A stretch of DNA of 64,000 nt from Bacteroides eggerthii (GTDB lineage Bacteria > Bacteroidota > Bacteroidia > Bacteroidales > Bacteroidaceae). The stretch lies in the NCBI RefSeq assembly GCF_025146565.1, contig NZ_CP102258.1, positions 3,070,001-3,134,000 on the forward strand. Reading direction: 5' to 3'. Made by a program: the position numbers and the translations under genes. The notes beneath the pieces were generated by a model. The model was not told where the DNA came from and made no database searches. It worked only from the letters and a program-made list of their open reading frames with translations. Each line of letters begins with the position of its first letter. Within the stretch, counting starts at the first letter, position 1. Shown here piece by piece: positions 24,568 through 33,137 of this stretch.

Positions 24568-26060
24568 AATTCGCAATATTCATCGGTATTCGTCAAATTC
24601 TTGCATGGATTAGTCCATTCAGCTCCATGTTCGTTCATCATTGCTTCGCTTTCCAAAGGCCCCCAAGTCCCCACAGGATAACCGTAAAGCGGTGCATCAG
24701 GATGTTCCTGCCAATACTTCAACACAGGATTAAAGAAACGCCATGACGCATCCACAGCATCGCTACGCGTGAAGAGGGTCTGGTCGCCTTGTATGCAGTC
24801 CTCTATCAGACGGGCATACGCATCTCCGGCGGGCAATCCTCCCAAATCGGAATAGCTGAAGTCCATCATCACCTGTTTCACATCAAACCCCGGCCCGGGA
24901 ACTTTCATTCCAAATTTCAGCACGATGCCTTCGTTGGGCTGTAAACGCAAGATCAATTTGTTGGCACGCGGGCAATGGCCGCCTTCGCAGCGAAACATCT
25001 GATGCGGTGTCTCACGAAAGTGCACCACGATCTCGGTTACTTTGGTCGGCATCTGCTTTCCTGTACGTATGTAAAAAGGAACGCCGTTCCAACGCCAGTT
25101 GTTGATACCGATTTTCATGGCAATATATGTTTCGGTACGGGAGTCCGGAGCAACATTCTTCTCTTCGCGATATCCCGGTTTCGTAGCAGATGCAGTGTAT
25201 TGCCCGCGGACAATATGTTCTTTCAGATCTTCCCCGGTCAACGGCGAGAGGGATTCGTACACTTTCACCACTTCATTACGGAAGTTGTCGGCATTGAACA
25301 CAGCCGGCGGTTCCATTGCAGTAAGCGCCACCAGTTGGATCAGATGATTCTGCACCATATCCCGCAAAGCTCCGGCTCCTTCATAGAATCCTCCACGCTG
25401 CTCGATACCCAAGTTTTCTACTGCGGTAATCTCTACATAGTCGATATAATTACGGTTCCAAAGCGGTTCAAAGATGCCGTTAGCAAAGCGGAAAGCAAGA
25501 ATATTCTGCGCCGTTTCTTTGCCCAGGAAGTGGTCTATACGGTAAATCTGCTGTTCTTCGAACACCGACGCATATATGCGGTTCAATTCGCGGGCCGATT
25601 CCAAATCATAGCCAAAGGGTTTCTCCACAATGATACGCGTGTGGGGGCGATTCAAATGGGCAGCCTTGAGGTGAAGGGGAATCACACCGTACAAAGAAGG
25701 CGGTGTAGCCAAATAATACAACATGCCATCCGGCTCCTGCTCACCCGTCAGTTCCTGAAGGCGTACATTCAGTTTCCCATAATCGGCTGCATCGGCGGGA
25801 TTAAGGGAAAGATAGTGTAAGCGTTTACAGAAATCCTCCATGCACTCAGGCGCATATTCTTCCGAAGCGACAAAACGCTCCAATTCGGAACGGATGTAAG
25901 CGCGGTAAGTATCATCTTGGTATTCGGTGCGTCCCACACCTAATACTGCAAAACTTTCCGGTAAACGTTTCTCCTTATATAAGGTATACAGCGCCGGCAT
26001 CAACTTACGCTTCGTCAAGTCACCGGAAGCGCCGAAAATTATCATCACAAATCTATTCAT
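24564..26060 (-). CDS. zwf: Glucose-6-phosphate 1-dehydrogenase
   Basis: A 498-residue enzyme that starts the oxidative pentose phosphate route and makes NADPH. The NADP loop GASGDLTKRKLMPAL is close to the N-terminus, the active-site RIDHFLGKETAQN and EKPFGYDLESA are clear, and the C-terminal part (GWRF-type region, DASWRFFNPVL) is complete. ATG 26060 (MNRFVMIIFG) is the family start; ATG 26084 is possible. The order gnd-zwf-pgl makes one unit for three consecutive steps. Confidence 0.95.
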   Translation of the reverse strand: MNRFVMIIFGASGDLTKRKLMPALYTLYKEKRLPESFAVLGVGRTEYQDDTYRAYIRSELERFVASEEYAPECMEDFCKRLHYLSLNPADAADYGKLNVRLQELTGEQEPDGMLYYLATPPSLYGVIPLHLKAAHLNRPHTRIIVEKPFGYDLESARELNRIYASVFEEQQIYRIDHFLGKETAQNILAFRFANGIFEPLWNRNYIDYVEITAVENLGIEQRGGFYEGAGALRDMVQNHLIQLVALTAMEPPAVFNADNFRNEVVKVYESLSPLTGEDLKEHIVRGQYTASATKPGYREEKNVAPDSRTETYIAMKIGINNWRWNGVPFYIRTGKQMPTKVTEIVVHFRETPHQMFRCEGGHCPRANKLILRLQPNEGIVLKFGMKVPGPGFDVKQVMMDFSYSDLGGLPAGDAYARLIEDCIQGDQTLFTRSDAVDASWRFFNPVLKYWQEHPDAPLYGYPVGTWGPLESEAMMNEHGAEWTNPCKNLTNTDEYCEL

Positions 26061-26108
26061 AGCTTTATTTATGTTTGAGGACATTCCACTGAGTTCCATT
26101 AAGAAGGG

Positions 26109-27584
26109 CTACACATTATATGTTCCCGACTTTGTATCTCCGCCATGTCCGGTCCAGTTTTCATGAAAGAATTGTCCGCGCAATTCATCTACACGCTCAA
26201 AGGTGTGCGCGCCAAAGTAATCGCGTTGTGCCTGAATCATGTTTGCCGGCAGCTTGACGGAAACCAATGAATAGAAATAGTTCAATGCCGACGAAAAGGC
26301 GGGAACCGGAAGTTCCTCTTTCATGGCCTGTGCCACCAGATGCTTCCAACCGGGAAGCAACTGTTTCATCTCATTGCTGAAATAAGGGGCAAGAAGAAGA
26401 TGCTGCGGCTTCTCGTTCTGTTCGAAAGCTGCGGCGATATCATTAAGGAATACGCTGCGGATGATGCAACCGCCCCGCCACATGCGGGCAATGGAAGCCA
26501 AATTGAGCTGCCATCCGAAAGCCTCGGAAGCACGCTGCAATACAGCGAACCCTTGTGCATAGGACACCAGTTTGGATGCATACAGTGCAGAATAGATGTC
26601 CTTCACCATTTCCGACTTGTTATATACCACATCCGTATGCCGACAGACAAAGTGCCTGGATGCTGCCTCACGCAAATTCTTCTGCGCCGAGAGGCTCCGT
26701 TCAAAGACCGCCGTAGCAATCAGTCCCAACGGCATGCCCAGTTCCATAGCATTGACCACCGACCATTTGCCCGTACCCTTTTGTCCGGCAACGTCCAATA
26801 TTTTGTCTATCAGGAAACCGCCCGATTTATCTTTATGTTGCAGTATGTTGGCAGTGATTTCAATGAGATAGCTGCGCAACTTGCCCTCGTTCCAATAGGA
26901 AAAGACGGAAGACATTTCTTCATTGCCCAGTTTCAGGAGATTCTTCATCAGCCAATAGGCCTCAGAAATAAGCTGCATATCACCATACTCAATGCCATTG
27001 TGAATCATCTTGACAAAATGACCGGATCCAGCCGGCCCCACCCATTGGCAACATGGCGTTCCATCCGATGCTTTAGCGGCAATGCTTTGTAGAACAGGCT
27101 TTACTTCTTCCCATGCACTTACAGAGCCTCCCGGCATGATGGAAGCACCGTTCAAGGCGCCTTCCTCACCACCGGAAACACCTGCTCCAACAAAGCGGAA
27201 GCCTTTCTCTTCAGCCAGCGCCACGCGGCGGTTGGTATCCTCGTAATTGGAGTTTCCCCCGTCTATCAGTATATCCCCCGGCGACAGCAAAGGGAATAGT
27301 TGCTCCATCAGCTCGTCTACGGCATTGCCGGCACGAACCATCATCATTATTTTACGTGGAGTGGCAATGGACTCCACGAAAAGAGCCATGTCCGTATATC
27401 CCTGAATTCTTTTTCCGCGTGCTCTCCCGTTCATAAAACGCTCAACCACGCCTTCTTCCACTCCCGGAACCGTACGGTTATAGACTGAAACCTGCCAGCC
27501 TTTATCAGCCATGTTCAGAGCCAGATTTTCGCCCATAACGGCCAGGCCTATCAGTCCAATGTCTGTTTTATTTAAGTTCTTCAT
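26109..27584 (-). CDS. gnd: 6-phosphogluconate dehydrogenase (decarboxylating)
   Basis: A 491-residue enzyme turning 6-phosphogluconate into ribulose 5-phosphate with NADPH and CO2. Motifs: GLAVMGENLALNMADKG (cofactor), DGGNSNYEDTNRR, VSGGEEGAL, the active-site HFVKMIHNGIEYGDMQ with Lys, and the C-terminal FHENWTGHGG. ATG 27584 (MKNLNKTDIGLIGLAV) is the likely start; a 33-nt longer frame exists. First gene of the operon, 48 bp ahead of zwf. Confidence 0.96.
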   Translation of the reverse strand: MKNLNKTDIGLIGLAVMGENLALNMADKGWQVSVYNRTVPGVEEGVVERFMNGRARGKRIQGYTDMALFVESIATPRKIMMMVRAGNAVDELMEQLFPLLSPGDILIDGGNSNYEDTNRRVALAEEKGFRFVGAGVSGGEEGALNGASIMPGGSVSAWEEVKPVLQSIAAKASDGTPCCQWVGPAGSGHFVKMIHNGIEYGDMQLISEAYWLMKNLLKLGNEEMSSVFSYWNEGKLRSYLIEITANILQHKDKSGGFLIDKILDVAGQKGTGKWSVVNAMELGMPLGLIATAVFERSLSAQKNLREAASRHFVCRHTDVVYNKSEMVKDIYSALYASKLVSYAQGFAVLQRASEAFGWQLNLASIARMWRGGCIIRSVFLNDIAAAFEQNEKPQHLLLAPYFSNEMKQLLPGWKHLVAQAMKEELPVPAFSSALNYFYSLVSVKLPANMIQAQRDYFGAHTFERVDELRGQFFHENWTGHGGDTKSGTYNV

Positions 27585-27715
27585 ATACTTGTAAAATTTA
27601 TCTTTATGATGAAACAAAAAGCAAAACCCATTTGTTCATGTAAAATTTGAAATTACCCCCTGCGATATAGTGCAAATGCCTAAAATATGAATAATTGTAA
27701 AATCATTTGCCGTAT

Positions 27716-27723
27716 TAGCTTTG
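27716..27723 (+). promoter_or_regulatory. -7 element upstream of gmd
   Basis: TAGCTTTG; an ATTG lies 18 bp upstream (27694-27697). A partial match to the consensus. Confidence 0.4.
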
Positions 27724-27796
27724 CCGTCTCACAATAAATCACGATTTTTGCACATCGAAACATGTAACGATCAGAAAAAACATAACATCAGAATCA

Positions 27797-28876
27797 ATGA
27801 AGAAAGCTCTAATTTCCGGAATCACCGGGCAGGACGGTTCGTTCCTTGCAGAATTCCTGTTGCAAAAGGGATATGAAGTACATGGCATTATGCGGCGCTC
27901 ATCATCTTTCAATACAGGCCGCATCGAGCATCTGTACTTTGACGAATGGGTACGTGACATGAAGCAGAAACGCACCATTAATTTGCACTACGGAGATATG
28001 ACGGACAGCAGCTCGCTTATCCGCATCATCCAGCAGGTACAACCGGACGAGATATATAATCTTGCCGCACAAAGCCACGTAAAAGTTTCCTTTGACGTGC
28101 CCGAATATACCGCCGAGACAGATGCCGTAGGCACATTGCGTATGCTTGAAGCAGTACGTATCTTAGGACTGGAAAAGAAAACAAAGATATATCAGGCATC
28201 CACTTCCGAACTGTTCGGCAAAGTACAGGAAGTGCCCCAAAAGGAGACGACTCCTTTCTATCCGCGCAGCCCGTATGGCGTAGCCAAGCAATACGGTTTC
28301 TGGATTACGAAGAACTACCGCGAAAGCTACGGCATGTTCGCCGTCAACGGTATCCTCTTCAACCATGAGAGCGAACGGCGTGGAGAAACTTTCGTGACGC
28401 GTAAGATTACACTGGCTGCCGCACGCATAGCGCAAGGTTTTCAGGATAAGCTGTATTTGGGAAACCTCGATGCACGCCGCGACTGGGGATATGCCCGCGA
28501 TTATGTGGAATGCATGTGGCTCATCCTCCAACATGATACGCCGGAGGACTTTGTGATTGCTACCGGAGAGATGCACACCGTACGCGAGTTCGCCACACTG
28601 GCTTTTGAAGAAGTAGGCATACCGTTGCGTTGGGAAGGTGCAGGAATAAACGAAAAAGGCATCGACACCCGAACCGGTAAAGTGCTGGTTGAGGTAGATC
28701 CCAAATATTTCCGCCCGTCCGAAGTGGAGCAACTGCTGGGCGATCCCACCAAAGCCAAAACCTTGCTGGGTTGGAACCCGCAGCAGACAAGTTTTGAGGA
28801 GCTGGTAAGAATCATGGCTGCACACGACATGAAGTTCGTAAAGAAGTTGCATGCCCGTTCAAAAGAAGAAGAATAA
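27797..28876 (+). CDS. gmd: GDP-mannose 4,6-dehydratase
   Basis: A 359-residue extended SDR enzyme that turns GDP-mannose into GDP-4-keto-6-deoxymannose, the first step to GDP-L-fucose. Motifs: [15 protein letters not shown] (NADP loop), [15 protein letters not shown], the catalytic STSELFGKV with Thr/Ser-Glu, and YGVAK. Length fits Gmd. fcl follows after 22 bp. GDP-fucose is used by Bacteroides for capsules and for fucosylating surface proteins. Confidence 0.97.
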   Translation: MKKALISGITGQDGSFLAEFLLQKGYEVHGIMRRSSSFNTGRIEHLYFDEWVRDMKQKRTINLHYGDMTDSSSLIRIIQQVQPDEIYNLAAQSHVKVSFDVPEYTAETDAVGTLRMLEAVRILGLEKKTKIYQASTSELFGKVQEVPQKETTPFYPRSPYGVAKQYGFWITKNYRESYGMFAVNGILFNHESERRGETFVTRKITLAAARIAQGFQDKLYLGNLDARRDWGYARDYVECMWLILQHDTPEDFVIATGEMHTVREFATLAFEEVGIPLRWEGAGINEKGIDTRTGKVLVEVDPKYFRPSEVEQLLGDPTKAKTLLGWNPQQTSFEELVRIMAAHDMKFVKKLHARSKEEE

Positions 28877-28898
28877 CATTGCCAAGACAACATCAATC

Positions 28899-29975
28899 AT
28901 GGAAAAAAATGCCAAAATATACATTGCAGGACATCATGGACTGGTAGGTTCTGCTATCTGGAAAAACCTGCAAGAAAAGGGTTACACCAACCTTATAGGA
29001 AAAACCCATAAAGAGCTTGATTTGCTGGACGGAGTTGCCGTACGCCGTTTCTTCGATGAAGAACAGCCGGAATATGTATTCCTTGCCGCCGCTTTCGTGG
29101 GCGGCATCATGGCAAACAGCATCTATCGTGCAGATTTCATCTACAAGAATCTCCAAATACAACAAAACGTCATTGGCGAGAGTTTCCGTCACAACGTGAA
29201 GAAACTGCTGTTCTTAGGCAGCACCTGCATCTATCCGCGCGATGCCGAACAGCCGATGAAGGAAGATGTCCTGCTCACCTCACCGTTGGAATACACCAAT
29301 GAGCCGTATGCCATTGCCAAGATTGCCGGACTGAAGATGTGTGAAAGTTTCAATCTGCAATACGGAACGAACTACATCGCCGTAATGCCCACCAACCTCT
29401 ACGGTCCCAACGACAATTTCGATCTGGAGCGCAGCCACGTGCTTCCCGCCATGATCCGTAAGGTGCATCTGGCGCACTGCCTGCAACAGGGCAACTGGGA
29501 TGCCGTACGCCTTGACATGAACCAGCGTCCCGTAGAAGGTATCAGCGGCAGCAACAGCAACGCAGAAATACTGGACATACTTGCCAAATACGGCATCAGC
29601 GACAAGGAAGTCAAACTCTGGGGAACCGGCACGCCACTGCGCGAATTCCTCTGGAGCGAAGAAATGGCAGATGCCAGTGTATTCGTCATGGAGCACGTAG
29701 ACTTCAAAGACACCTACAAGCCCGGTGATAAAGATGTTCGCAACTGCCACATCAACATCGGCACAGGCAAGGAAATCACGATCCGCCAACTGGCCGAACT
29801 GATTGTGGACACCGTAGGTTATCAGGGAAAACTCACGTTCGACAGTACCAAACCCGACGGCACCATGCGCAAACTCACCGATCCAAGCAAACTGCACGCA
29901 TTGGGCTGGCATCACAAGATAGACATTGAGGAAGGCGTGCAACGAATGTACCGGTGGTACTTGGGCAACGATTAA
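28899..29975 (+). CDS. fcl: GDP-L-fucose synthase
   Basis: A 358-residue epimerase/reductase that finishes GDP-L-fucose synthesis. ATG 28899 (MEKNAKIYIAGHHGLVGSA) is chosen because the NADP loop must be near the start. Catalytic motifs: LGSTCIYPRDA and YAIAKIAG with Tyr and Lys. It carries an insertion relative to E. coli WcaG (321 residues) around residues 215-240 (RPVEGISGSNSNAEIL). Same operon as gmd. Confidence 0.96.
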   Translation: MEKNAKIYIAGHHGLVGSAIWKNLQEKGYTNLIGKTHKELDLLDGVAVRRFFDEEQPEYVFLAAAFVGGIMANSIYRADFIYKNLQIQQNVIGESFRHNVKKLLFLGSTCIYPRDAEQPMKEDVLLTSPLEYTNEPYAIAKIAGLKMCESFNLQYGTNYIAVMPTNLYGPNDNFDLERSHVLPAMIRKVHLAHCLQQGNWDAVRLDMNQRPVEGISGSNSNAEILDILAKYGISDKEVKLWGTGTPLREFLWSEEMADASVFVMEHVDFKDTYKPGDKDVRNCHINIGTGKEITIRQLAELIVDTVGYQGKLTFDSTKPDGTMRKLTDPSKLHALGWHHKIDIEEGVQRMYRWYLGND

Positions 29976-30062
29976 TTCCCAAAGGCAATCCAAACCTGCC
30001 TCACACAGGAAAGAACCGTAGCGTTTCAGGGCATCCGTCCAAATAGTATTTCCCACTAAAAG

Positions 30063-30094
30063 TTTGTATTCTCTAATATAAACCCTTATATTTG
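30063..30094 (+). promoter_or_regulatory. Promoter of the acyl-CoA-ligase-like gene
   Basis: TTTG (30063-30066), exactly 20 bp, TATATTTG (30087-30094): a full consensus match 28 bp before the start codon. Confidence 0.75.
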
Positions 30095-30122
30095 CGCAAT
30101 TTTCAACTAAATGTGCAAATAA

Positions 30123-31781
30123 ATGGAACAAAGTTTTATCGCCTATATAGAGAATAGTATCAAAGCAAACTGGGATCTGGATGCCCTGACCGACTATAAA
30201 GGAGCAACCTTGCAATATAAGGATGTAGCCCGGAAAATAGAAAAGCTGCATATCATTTTTGAAGCAAGCGGCATCAGGAAAGGCGATAAGATCGCCGTCT
30301 GCGGACGCAACAGTTCACACTGGGGAGTAACATTCCTCGCCACGCTGACGTATGGCGCGGTCATCGTACCCATTCTTCACGAATTCAAGGCGGACAATGT
30401 GCACAACATCGTCAATCACTCCGAAGCCAAGCTCCTTTTCGTAGGAGACCAAGTATGGGAAAACCTCAATGAAAGCGCCATGCCCCTGCTGGAAGGCATT
30501 TTCATGATGACGGACTTCACCCTGCTCGTGTCGCGTAACGAACGTGTCACCTATGCCCGCGAGCACCTCAATGAGATGTTCGGCAAGAAATTCCCCAAGA
30601 ACTTCCGCAAAGAGCATATCGACTATCACAAAGACCAGCCCGAAGAACTGGCGGTCATCAACTATACCTCCGGCACAACCAGCTACTCGAAAGGCGTCAT
30701 GCTCCCCTATCGCAGCCTGTGGTCCAACACCAAATTCGCCTTTGAAGTGCTGCCGCTGAAAGCCGGTGACAAGCTGGTATGCATGTTGCCAATGGCACAC
30801 ATGTACGGACTTGCATTTGAGTTCCTGTATGAGTTTTCTGTGGGTTGCCACATCTATTACCTCACCCGCATGCCAAGCCCGAAGATCATCTTCCAAGCCT
30901 TTGCCGACGTGAAGCCCAACCTCATTGTGGCCGTACCGCTCATCATCGAAAAGATCATCAAGAAGAGCGTATTGCCCAAGTTGGAAACGCCCACCATGAA
31001 ACTGTTGCTGAAAGTGCCTATCATCAACGACAAGATAAAAGCCACCGTACGCGAACAGATGATACAAGCCTTCGGCGGTAATTTTGCGGCAGTCATTGTA
31101 GGCGGTGCGGCCTTCAATCAGGAAGTGGAACAATTCCTGCGCATGATAGACTTCCCCTACACAGTAGGTTACGGCATGACGGAATGTGGCCCCATCATCT
31201 GCTACGAGGATTGGACACGCTTCAAACCCGGTTCTTGCGGTAAGGCAGCTCCCCGCATGGAAGTGAAAATCCTCTCTCCCGACCCAGAGAACATCCCCGG
31301 TGAGATTGTTTGCCGCGGTCCCAATGCCATGTTGGGTTACTACAAGAATGAAGAAGCCACCGAACAGGTGGTGGACAAAGAAGGCTGGCTGCACACCGGC
31401 GACCTTGCCTTGATGGATGCCGAAGGCAATGTCACCATCAAGGGACGCAGCAAAAACATGCTCCTCGGTCCAAGCGGACAAAACATCTACCCCGAAGAGA
31501 TAGAAGATAAGTTGAACAACCTGCCCTACGTGGCCGAAAGCATCATTGTGCAGCAAAACGAGAAACTCGTCGGACTGGTATATCCCGATTTCGATGATGC
31601 CTTTGCCCATGGGCTCACCAACGATGACATAGAACGTGTCATGGAAGAGAATCGTGTGGCTCTGAACGCAGAATTGCCCGCTTACAGCCAGGTATCAAAA
31701 ATGAAGATATATCCTGAGGAATTTGAGAAAACGCCGAAAAAATCCATTAAACGTTTCTTATACCAAGAAGCAAAAGGATAA
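30123..31781 (+). CDS. AMP-dependent synthetase, long-chain acyl-CoA ligase-like
   Basis: A 552-residue adenylate-forming enzyme. Core motifs: the P-loop YTSGTTSYSKGVMLPYRSL, VGYGMTECGPII, GWLHTGDLALMDAEG, GRSKNMLLGPSGQNIYPEEI and the C-terminal catalytic Lys region TPKKSIKRFLY. The enzyme would activate a fatty or other carboxylic acid with ATP and then CoA. The replacement of the usual Pro/Lys pattern in the P-loop is mild. It is followed 38 bp later by the 16-residue-repeat protein, and the two may share a transcript. Confidence 0.9.
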   Translation: MEQSFIAYIENSIKANWDLDALTDYKGATLQYKDVARKIEKLHIIFEASGIRKGDKIAVCGRNSSHWGVTFLATLTYGAVIVPILHEFKADNVHNIVNHSEAKLLFVGDQVWENLNESAMPLLEGIFMMTDFTLLVSRNERVTYAREHLNEMFGKKFPKNFRKEHIDYHKDQPEELAVINYTSGTTSYSKGVMLPYRSLWSNTKFAFEVLPLKAGDKLVCMLPMAHMYGLAFEFLYEFSVGCHIYYLTRMPSPKIIFQAFADVKPNLIVAVPLIIEKIIKKSVLPKLETPTMKLLLKVPIINDKIKATVREQMIQAFGGNFAAVIVGGAAFNQEVEQFLRMIDFPYTVGYGMTECGPIICYEDWTRFKPGSCGKAAPRMEVKILSPDPENIPGEIVCRGPNAMLGYYKNEEATEQVVDKEGWLHTGDLALMDAEGNVTIKGRSKNMLLGPSGQNIYPEEIEDKLNNLPYVAESIIVQQNEKLVGLVYPDFDDAFAHGLTNDDIERVMEENRVALNAELPAYSQVSKMKIYPEEFEKTPKKSIKRFLYQEAKG

Positions 31782-31819
31782 ACGCATACTCTATTCCTAT
31801 TCCCAAAGACAAACGAATC

Positions 31820-32998
31820 ATGAAACGTATATTCTCATTCATCTGCCTGTCCTTGCTTTTAGCAGGGACAGTTGTTTATGCTCAAACAGACAAGCTCCGC
31901 CCAGCCCGCAAGGAAAGAGCAGGCATCAACCTCTCTCTTTGGAAGAACCTTGCCACACAACGTACGGACACAGTAGGGAGCACATTCCTCAATCTCGGTA
32001 TCTTCTCTGCCATGAACCGCCTGAACGGTTTGGGAGTAAACGTATTGGGTTCCGTTACGGGCAGAGACATGAACGGTGTGCAATTCTCCGGCATATCCAA
32101 TATAGTAGGCGGAAGTATGCGAGGCATACAGGTAGCAGGCATAACCAATATCAACGGTGACAATCTCTGCGGCCTGTCCGTTTCCGGCCTTGTAGGCATC
32201 ACAGGCAATCATGCGCAGGGAGTGGTATTCTCCGGTCTGGCCAACATTGCAGGCGACAACAGTAACGGAGTCATCATAGGCGGCCTGCTGAACATCACCG
32301 GCGAAAAGACCGGCGGTGTGCAGCTTGCAGGACTTGCCAACATTTCGGGCGGTGATTTCGCGGGTGTCACCACATCCGGCCTGCTGAACGTGGTAGGCAA
32401 CAATATGAAAGGGATTCAGATCTCCGGTTTAGGGAACATCACAGGCGGAACGGCTACCGGCATTCAACTTGCCCCCCTAAACGTGGCTGTCCGCGCCAAA
32501 GGGCTCCAGATAGGTTTAGTGAACTATTACAAAGAGAAGCTGGACGGGTTTCAGCTGGGACTGGTCAATGCCAATCCCGACACCCAAGTGCAGATGATGC
32601 TTTTTGGCGGCAACGCCACCAAGCTGAATATGGCCGCCCGCTTCAAGAACGAGCTGTTCTACACCATTCTCGGCGGCGGTACGCATTACCTCGATTTCAG
32701 CGACAAATTCTCCGGTGCACTCTTCTACCGCGCCGGCTTGGAACTGCCTCTTTACAAGCAACTATTCATCAGCGGCGATTTAGGCTACCAGCATGTAGAG
32801 ACCTTCAAGAACAAAGATTACGGTTTTCCGGCACGCCTCTACTCTCTCCAGACCCGCATAAACCTTGAATACCGCCTGACGGAACGCTTGGGTGTGTTCG
32901 TGACCGGCGGTTACGGCTGGGACAGGTATTACAACCGAAATGCCAACTTCGACAAAGGAGTGATTGTGGAAGGCGGTATAGTATTATTCAAATACTAA
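31820..32998 (+). CDS. LA_2272-type surface repeat protein with C-terminal barrel
   Basis: A 392-residue exported protein with signal peptide MKRIFSFICLSLLLAGTVVYAQ. Residues 85-212 are eight tandem 16-residue units of the form xGVQxSGLxNIxGxxx (NGVQFSGISNIVGGSM, RGIQVAGITNINGDNL, and so on), a regular pattern expected to form a beta-solenoid or strand series. Residues about 215-392 (LQIGLVNYYKEKLDGFQLGL, GVFVTGGYGWDRYYN) look like a small outer-membrane barrel ending in a terminal aromatic residue. Such proteins are called LA_2272-type surface repeat proteins in Bacteroidetes and Leptospira. Function unknown. Confidence 0.8.
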   Translation: MKRIFSFICLSLLLAGTVVYAQTDKLRPARKERAGINLSLWKNLATQRTDTVGSTFLNLGIFSAMNRLNGLGVNVLGSVTGRDMNGVQFSGISNIVGGSMRGIQVAGITNINGDNLCGLSVSGLVGITGNHAQGVVFSGLANIAGDNSNGVIIGGLLNITGEKTGGVQLAGLANISGGDFAGVTTSGLLNVVGNNMKGIQISGLGNITGGTATGIQLAPLNVAVRAKGLQIGLVNYYKEKLDGFQLGLVNANPDTQVQMMLFGGNATKLNMAARFKNELFYTILGGGTHYLDFSDKFSGALFYRAGLELPLYKQLFISGDLGYQHVETFKNKDYGFPARLYSLQTRINLEYRLTERLGVFVTGGYGWDRYYNRNANFDKGVIVEGGIVLFKY

Positions 32999-33014
32999 AG
33001 CCGATACTGACGGA

Positions 33015-33126
33015 ATAAAATCATCCCACAAGATAAAATAAATCATCCCATGAGACGAATAAATTCATCTTACGGGATGATTTTATTCATCCCGCAGGAC
33101 CAAATTATTTATCCTGCGAGACGAAT
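33015..33126. repeat. Degenerate 22-24-bp repeats between convergent genes
   Basis: About five imperfect units of the type AATCATCCCACAAGATAAAAT lie in a row, the later ones partly inverted (ATCATCCC at 33040s against GGGATGAT at 33070s), so the stretch can fold into hairpins. It separates the convergent repeat-protein gene and fbp and may act as a bidirectional terminator. Confidence 0.55.
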
Positions 33127-33137
33127 CCGAGTATAAC

